Assembly (NCBI GenBank): GCA_910585155.1
Contig: CAJUEC010000001.1
Span: 65,948 to 129,947 of the forward strand
Direction: 5' to 3'
DNA from: an uncultured Oscillospiraceae bacterium
GTDB taxonomy: Bacteria > Bacillota > Clostridia > Oscillospirales > Oscillospiraceae
DNA: 64,000 bases
Below the pieces are notes generated by a model, which did not search any database, had not been told where the DNA came from, and saw only the letters and a list, made by a program, of their open reading frames with translations. The first letter of the stretch is position 1. Each line of letters starts with the position of its first letter. The translations under genes were made by a program, and so were the position numbers. Shown one piece after another: positions 59,943-64,000 of this stretch.

Positions 59943-60731
59943 TTAAATGATGTAGGGGGTGGTGGAGGACTTCAGCTCCTCGCTGGGCTCCAAGGTCCTC
60001 AGGGCCTGCATACCCACATCGCGGGCGGCGATGATGGCCTGCTTCACCGCGCCGGAGTCACCATAGAAGAAGGTGTTGACCTCGTTGGAGTAGCTGGTGC
60101 CGCCGTTGCCGGGGGTCGCCACGCTCAGCACCTCGACGTTGGCCGCCTTCACCGCGGCGTCCGCGCACAGGATGCCGATGCCGGCGGGGGCGCAGGAGAT
60201 GATGCCCATGGCCTTGCCCAGAGGGGCGTTCCAGACCTTGTTCAGCACGAAGCTGGCGCGGGCGGTGTACTGGAACTCCAGATGGCCGGCGCTGCTGCCG
60301 TACACGTCGCCGAAGTGGACCTCGGTCTCGCGCAGGGCCACCTCCACCGCTCGGCGGGCGTCGGAAACGTCCTCAGCGCCGAAGACGATCAGACAGCCGT
60401 GGCCGCCGCCGCCCTCGGTGTCCCGGGGGCACTCCACCATGAGGCACTCCGTGTTGGTGGCCTTCACAGCCTCGTCGGCGGCGAAGATCTGGGGGCCGGC
60501 GCCGGTGCGGTCGGAGATGATGCCGATGGCGCGGTACTTGGGGTCGATCTTCAGGGCGTCGTGAATCTGGTGATCCAGATTGGCGATGACCAGGCCGATG
60601 GTGTGGCCGATGGCGGTGCCCACAAACTCGGTCAGGTTGCACTTGGCCTCGCAGGCGCACTTCTCCTCGGCGGCGGTGCCGCCGATCTTTTTCATGACCT
60701 CATCCATAACCTTGCTGACCAATTCATCCAT
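59943..60731 (-). CDS. pduB: PduB tandem-BMC trimeric shell protein
   Basis: The 262-residue protein has two BMC-like domains and forms trimers with a gated pore for larger solutes. An N-terminal helix (DELVSKVMDEVMKKIGG) precedes FVGTAIGHTIGLVIANLDHQ, TGAGPQIFAADEAVKAT, AMGIISCAPAGIGILCADAA and GVATPGN-type loops. In other systems this N-terminus binds the core enzymes to the shell. ATG at 60731 follows GGAGGT; an in-frame upstream ATG at 60746 is less well placed. Confidence 0.94.
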   Translation of the reverse strand: MDELVSKVMDEVMKKIGGTAAEEKCACEAKCNLTEFVGTAIGHTIGLVIANLDHQIHDALKIDPKYRAIGIISDRTGAGPQIFAADEAVKATNTECLMVECPRDTEGGGGHGCLIVFGAEDVSDARRAVEVALRETEVHFGDVYGSSAGHLEFQYTARASFVLNKVWNAPLGKAMGIISCAPAGIGILCADAAVKAANVEVLSVATPGNGGTSYSNEVNTFFYGDSGAVKQAIIAARDVGMQALRTLEPSEELKSSTTPYII

Positions 60732-60795
60732 GTGTTTTACCTCCATTTAGAAGTGATGTTTGTGATGTGAAAGCTGTCGAACCGGGATGCGGCCG

Positions 60796-61074
60796 TTACT
60801 CCATGTGGGGGAGAATCTTCTCCACGTCGCTGTGGGGCCGGGGAATGACATGGACGGAGACCACCTCGCCCACCTTCTCGGCGGCCACGGAGCCGGCGTC
60901 CACGGACGCCTTCACCGCGCCCACGTCGCCGCGGACCATCACGGTGACCAGGCCGGAGCCGATCTTCTCGTACCCCACCAGAGCCACGTTGGCGGACTTC
61001 ACCATGGCGTCGGCGGCCTCGATGGCGCCCACCAGACCCTTCGTTTCCACCATGCCCAGAGCTTCCTTCTGCAT
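60796..61074 (-). CDS. pduA: PduA BMC-H hexameric shell protein
   Basis: This first gene of the operon encodes the 92-residue major facet protein. EALGMVETKGLVGAIEAADA, the pore loop YEKIGSGLVT and HVIPRPHSDVEKIL are typical. In Salmonella PduA the pore admits propanediol and holds back propionaldehyde. It is almost identical to the pduJ product at 53884. GGAGGCAGCAAC precedes the ATG. Confidence 0.96.
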   Translation of the reverse strand: MQKEALGMVETKGLVGAIEAADAMVKSANVALVGYEKIGSGLVTVMVRGDVGAVKASVDAGSVAAEKVGEVVSVHVIPRPHSDVEKILPHME

Positions 61075-61159
61075 GTTGCTGCCTCCTTCGATTTATTGAT
61101 GGCCCACGGCGCATCCCGCCCCTGCGGGGCGTGCGGCCTGCACGGGCCTGCCATGTTAC

Positions 61160-61214
61160 ATTATACAGAAGGCGGGACCAGATTTTCTTGACCCCAGCAG
61201 GTACTTTTTTGTCC
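61160..61214 (-). promoter_or_regulatory. pdu operon promoter with tandem activator sites
   Basis: Minus strand: TATAAT (61165-61160) without a good -35 box. Two direct repeats, GGACAAAAAAGT (from 61214) and GGTCAAGAAAAT (from 61193), start 21 bp apart, two helical turns, and reach the -35 position. This is the layout of AraC-type activator sites; the response regulator at 62561 is the obvious candidate. Confidence 0.55.
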
Positions 61215-61284
61215 ATTCTCCCCAAGTCGAATTTTTACTCCTCGGGGCAATTTCTCCGTTTCCGCCAAGATTTTTCCCCAAATG

Positions 61285-61331
61285 CAAGAGACCCGCCCCG
61301 CAGCGGGCCGCTGCGGGGCGGGTCTCTTGTC
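61285..61331. terminator. Large palindrome between pduQ and pduA
   Basis: GCAAGAGACCCGCCCCGCAG and CTGCGGGGCGGGTCTCTTG form a stem of about 20 bp around CGGGCCG. Placed after the pduQ stop, it should end the pduQ transcript, although the following T-run is poor. The rest of the 61075-61363 spacer holds only the promoter and a GC hairpin near the pduA leader (CCGCCCCTGCGGGGCG, about 61122-61137). Confidence 0.7.
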
Positions 61332-61363
61332 CGAATGTCCCGAATTTTGCGGTTTTCCGGGAG

Positions 61364-62503
61364 TTATCCCATGATCTCGGCGAGGATTCGTTCCACCTGG
61401 GCCGCCTCGGCCCGCCGGGGGCTGGAGGCGGTGGTGGCGTCGGCCAGGGCGGCGGACACCAGCTCCTCCCGCAGCTCCCGCACCCTGTCCAGGTCTGTTC
61501 CCTGGGCCTTCAGCGTGGCGGGTATGCCGATCCTACGGTTGAGCTTCTCCACCTCGTGGATCAGGTTGGTCACCCCCAGGCGCACGTTGGGGGCGGGCAG
61601 GTCCAGCACCTTGGCCATGCGCTGGTACTTCCGGGCCGCCACGCAGTACTCCCCCTTGTGCACCGTGGCCAGGTCCGCGTTGAAGGCCAGAATCTTGGGC
61701 AGCAGGATGGCGTTGATCCGCCCGTGGGCGATGTGCAGCTTGCCGCCGATGGCGTGGGCCATGCCGTGGTTCAGCCCCAGCCCGGCGGAATTGAAGGCCA
61801 GCCCCGCCATGCAGGAGGCGTTGTGCATCTTCTCCCGGGCCAGCAGGTCGCTCCCGTCGGCCACCGCCAGGGGGAGGAAGCGGAACACCAGGGACACTGC
61901 CTTCTCGCACATGGCGTCGGAGAAGTCGTTACAGCCGGTGGATACGTAGGCCTCCAGGGCGTGGGTGAGCACGTCCATCCCCGCGTCCGCCGTCACCGAG
62001 GGGGGCGCGGACACGGTGAGCTCCGGGTCCAGTATGGCCACCATGGGCCGCAGGGCCTGACTGGCCAGGGGGTATTTGACGCCCTTGGCCTGGTCGGTGA
62101 TGACGGCGTAGTCCGTCACCTCGGAGCCGGTGCCGCTGGTGGTGGGGACGGCAAAGCACTCCATCTTGTCGGTGTCCACGCCCAGCGCCTGCTTGGCGAT
62201 GGCCCGGATGGCCTTGGCCGCGTCGATGGTGGAGCCGCCCCCCACGGCCACCACCGCCTGGGCCCCGCAGGCCCGGAAGGCCTCCACCCCGGCGGCGACC
62301 ACCTCCACAGGCGGGTCGGGCACCACCCCGTCGAACACGCTGACCTGGCAGCGGGTGAGGAAGGAGGCCACCCGCCCGGCCACCCCCAGCTGGCTCATGA
62401 AGCGGTCGGTGACGATGAGCACCCGCTTGTCCTCCACCCGGCGCAGCCGCTCCAGGGCGCCCTCCCCGAAGTATACTCTGGTGCTGAAGCTGAATTCCTG
62501 CAT
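61364..62503 (-). CDS. pduQ: PduQ iron-containing propanol dehydrogenase
   Basis: The enzyme reduces propionaldehyde to propanol and regenerates NAD inside the compartment. The 379-residue protein has GGGSTIDAAKAI (nucleotide), AVPTTSGTGSEVTDYAVI, DAGMDVLTHALEAYVS (metal Asp and His) and LNHGMAHAIGGKLHIAHG (metal His). It lies upstream of the main operon, between the regulatory genes and pduA, separated by a palindrome, so its expression may follow the regulators. Confidence 0.92.
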   Translation of the reverse strand: MQEFSFSTRVYFGEGALERLRRVEDKRVLIVTDRFMSQLGVAGRVASFLTRCQVSVFDGVVPDPPVEVVAAGVEAFRACGAQAVVAVGGGSTIDAAKAIRAIAKQALGVDTDKMECFAVPTTSGTGSEVTDYAVITDQAKGVKYPLASQALRPMVAILDPELTVSAPPSVTADAGMDVLTHALEAYVSTGCNDFSDAMCEKAVSLVFRFLPLAVADGSDLLAREKMHNASCMAGLAFNSAGLGLNHGMAHAIGGKLHIAHGRINAILLPKILAFNADLATVHKGEYCVAARKYQRMAKVLDLPAPNVRLGVTNLIHEVEKLNRRIGIPATLKAQGTDLDRVRELREELVSAALADATTASSPRRAEAAQVERILAEIMG

Positions 62504-62560
62504 CCCATAACCTCCCCGCGCCTGTCCGCGCCTGATTGGGGCCGGCCCGCAGGGCGGGCC

Positions 62561-63634
62561 TCAGCGGCTCCCCAGAGCCTCCCGCCGGCTTTTGCGGTGC
62601 CGCTCCCGGTACTCGGTGGGGGTGAGCCCCACCTTTTTCTTAAAGGCCTTGCCGAAATAGTTGGTCTCACTGTAGGACAGCTCGTAGGCGATGTTGACCA
62701 CGGGCATGTCCGTGTCCGTCAGCATGCTCTTGGCGGCGCTGATTTTGCCGTCCATCATGTAGGTGATGAAATTTACGCCGGTGATCCGCTTGAAAAACTT
62801 GCTGAAATAGCTGGAGCTCATGTTGGCGTACTCCGCCGCCTCGTCCAGGCCGATGCCCTCCTTCACGTTGCGGTCCACATAGTTGAGCACCCGCTGTTCG
62901 TCGCTGACCGCGTAGCATCGGTCCTCGTCGATGGCGTCGAAGATGATCCCCCACATCTTTTCCAGCACCAGGAAGGTGTCATACTTGCGGCCCTGCTGGT
63001 CGAAGCGCAGGCGGAAGCGTTCCATCACGGCGGACAGCTTCAGCTGGGCGGAGGGGCCCAGGGAATTGCCCAGCCGTGCCAGCCCCTCGGCGAAGAGCAG
63101 CGCGCTGAAGCGGATCACATCTATATCATCCGTCTGCTCGTACAGGGAATCAAGGTAATCTTTTGTGGTGTTGGTGCATTTTTTATAGCGGAAGGTCTGC
63201 ATGTGCTCGGCGGCCAGCTTCAGGTACCGCTCCCGGTGCTCCTTTTCCCACTCGCCCGCCGCCCTGCCGCCCCACTGCATCATCACCCGGGCCGCCGCCA
63301 CCAGCCACTCCGGGCGGTAGGGCTTGAGCAGGTAGTCCTCCACCCCCAGCCGCCACACATTGGCCACGATGTCCCCCCGCTTCCCCGTGGAGGTGACCAG
63401 AATGGGCATTTCGGGGGCCAGCTCCTTGGCGGAAGCGATCACGTCGCAGTGGGCCAGGTCGAACCAGGGCACGTCGGCGATGAACAGGCTGGCGGGCCCC
63501 TCTCCCAGCAGGTCCAGCACCTGCCCCGGGGCGGCGGCGGCCAGCAGCTCCGCCTCCGGCAGTCCCTGGCCTAGGATTTTCCGGACGTTCTCCCGCTCCA
63601 GCTTGTTTTCATTCAGAATCAAAATGCGGCACAT
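62561..63634 (-). CDS. Response regulator with AraC-type DNA-binding domain
   Basis: The 357-residue protein has a receiver domain (1-125) with the phospho-acceptor Asp54 in FIADVPWFD and the conserved Lys in YLLKPYRPEW. The usual acidic pair at the start reads Asn8-Glu9, so the metal site is atypical. A middle helical region (130-245) is followed by a double HTH (255-350; IGLDEAAEYANMSSSYFSKF and VVNIAYELSYSETNYFGKAF). It replaces PocR as likely activator of the pdu operon. It overlaps no gene and lies 57 bases before pduQ. Confidence 0.9.
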   Translation of the reverse strand: MCRILILNENKLERENVRKILGQGLPEAELLAAAAPGQVLDLLGEGPASLFIADVPWFDLAHCDVIASAKELAPEMPILVTSTGKRGDIVANVWRLGVEDYLLKPYRPEWLVAAARVMMQWGGRAAGEWEKEHRERYLKLAAEHMQTFRYKKCTNTTKDYLDSLYEQTDDIDVIRFSALLFAEGLARLGNSLGPSAQLKLSAVMERFRLRFDQQGRKYDTFLVLEKMWGIIFDAIDEDRCYAVSDEQRVLNYVDRNVKEGIGLDEAAEYANMSSSYFSKFFKRITGVNFITYMMDGKISAAKSMLTDTDMPVVNIAYELSYSETNYFGKAFKKKVGLTPTEYRERHRKSRREALGSR

Positions 63635-63673
63635 GGCCTCAGCCCCCTCTCCCGCGATCCCGCCGCGCCCGCG

Positions 63674-64000
63674 TCACCGCCATTTCATGGGCAGTCTCAG
63701 CCGGATGTCGCAGCCCGTCTGCCCGTCGCTCCGGCGGCCGACGGACAGGTCGCATCCCTTCCCCATCACCCGCTTCAGGTTTCGGTTCAGGTCCCGCAGG
63801 GAGCTGTGCTCCTTCATCAAATAGGCGTCCGCCCGGCTCTCCATCTCCTCCGGGGTCACCCCTCCGCTGTTGGACAGTATGTGCAGGAGCAGCTCCTTGC
63901 CGCTCTCCTCCGCCTCGATCTGAACCCGCCGCTGCTCCTCCTCGCCGCCGAAGGACTGGAGCACCATCTCCACAATGGTCCGGAAGATGAGAAACGGACA
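63674..64000 (-). CDS. Sensor histidine kinase C-terminus, partial
   Basis: The frame is open to the window edge and gives 108 C-terminal residues. They look like the last part of a LytS/YesM-type ATPase domain: EEEQRRVQIEAEESGKELLLHILSN, LRDLNRNLKRVM where GLxNVxxRL is usual, and CDIRLRLPMKW at the end. It ends 39 bases before the response regulator, so they form a two-component pair. The sensor domain, perhaps a PocR ligand domain for a diol, lies outside the window. Confidence 0.75.
   Translation of the reverse strand, partial: CPFLIFRTIVEMVLQSFGGEEEQRRVQIEAEESGKELLLHILSNSGGVTPEEMESRADAYLMKEHSSLRDLNRNLKRVMGKGCDLSVGRRSDGQTGCDIRLRLPMKWR

Noticed and set aside
45968..61074. Ethanolamine utilisation (eut) locus
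   Set aside because: EutJ, EutS, EutN and EutP-like proteins occur, but the signature enzyme is a three-subunit diol dehydratase with PduG/H, not EutBC ammonia-lyase, so it is a pdu locus.
61075..61363. Cobalamin riboswitch upstream of pduA
   Set aside because: I looked for the B12-box wording and a long structured leader on the minus strand and found neither; the leader from the TATAAT is only about 80 bases.

Overview
The window looks like the chromosome of a high-GC gut Firmicute of the Oscillospiraceae (Flavonifractor / Lawsonibacter / Pseudoflavonifractor type). This rests on GC-rich reading frames, Gram-positive AGGAGG ribosome sites, Clostridia-type gene orders, an SLH surface protein and a Listeria-like pdu gene order. 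The genus is inference; no 16S gene is present.

Layout. 1-950: rpmI-rplT. 980-2660: small membrane proteins and an XRE regulator. 2853-7177: a MoxR / DUF58 / transglutaminase operon. 7182-8424: rpsF-ssb-rpsR. 8592-11147: a VTT membrane protein, a CmpB-like membrane protein, and a PyrB that carries a PyrI-like zinc-ribbon tail. 11190-12261: a five-tRNA operon (Gly, Arg, His, Gln, Lys) with repeated spacers.

12653-22542 is the most unusual part. It is a co-directional cluster with a complete galactitol-type PTS (IIC, IIB, IIA), one TrpB-like protein without the PLP lysine, three TrpA-like TIM barrels (one with the catalytic Glu/Asp pair, two with it replaced by a shared I-P-x3-P-W-M signature), a PRD/EIIB/EIIA regulator, and its own HPr and Enzyme I. 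I read it as an undescribed PTS-fed pathway using tryptophan-synthase-fold proteins for something other than tryptophan synthesis. A 160-bp MITE with 4-bp target duplications lies directly behind it; a second copy is at 43905.

22980-28472: rubrerythrin with a Fur/PerR-like operator, then a mannose-family PTS (IIB, IIC, IID, IIA) with a SIS-domain protein and an RpiR regulator. 28651-33270: a 1539-residue leucine-rich-repeat / InlB-repeat / SLH surface protein. 33409-43835: sugar-acid catabolism (AraC regulator, enolase-superfamily dehydratase, RraA-like aldolase, TRAP transporter, GldA-like dehydrogenase, mannonate dehydratase, HAD phosphatase). 44159-44800: a Dph6-like ATPase. 44845-45778: a DUF4430 plus ECF S-component pair, a candidate corrinoid uptake unit.

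45968-61074, minus strand, is a 1,2-propanediol (or glycerol) utilisation microcompartment operon: pduA-B-C-D-E-G-H-(BMC-H with long tail)-pduJ-pduL-eutJ-(flavoprotein in the pduM position)-pduN-O-P-S-T-U-V. The dehydratase, its reactivase, corrinoid recycling (PduO, PduS), aldehyde dehydrogenase, phosphotransacylase and shell are all present. pduQ and a histidine kinase / AraC-type response regulator lie just upstream on the same strand (61364-64000). No propionate kinase, diffusion facilitator or PocR is in the window.
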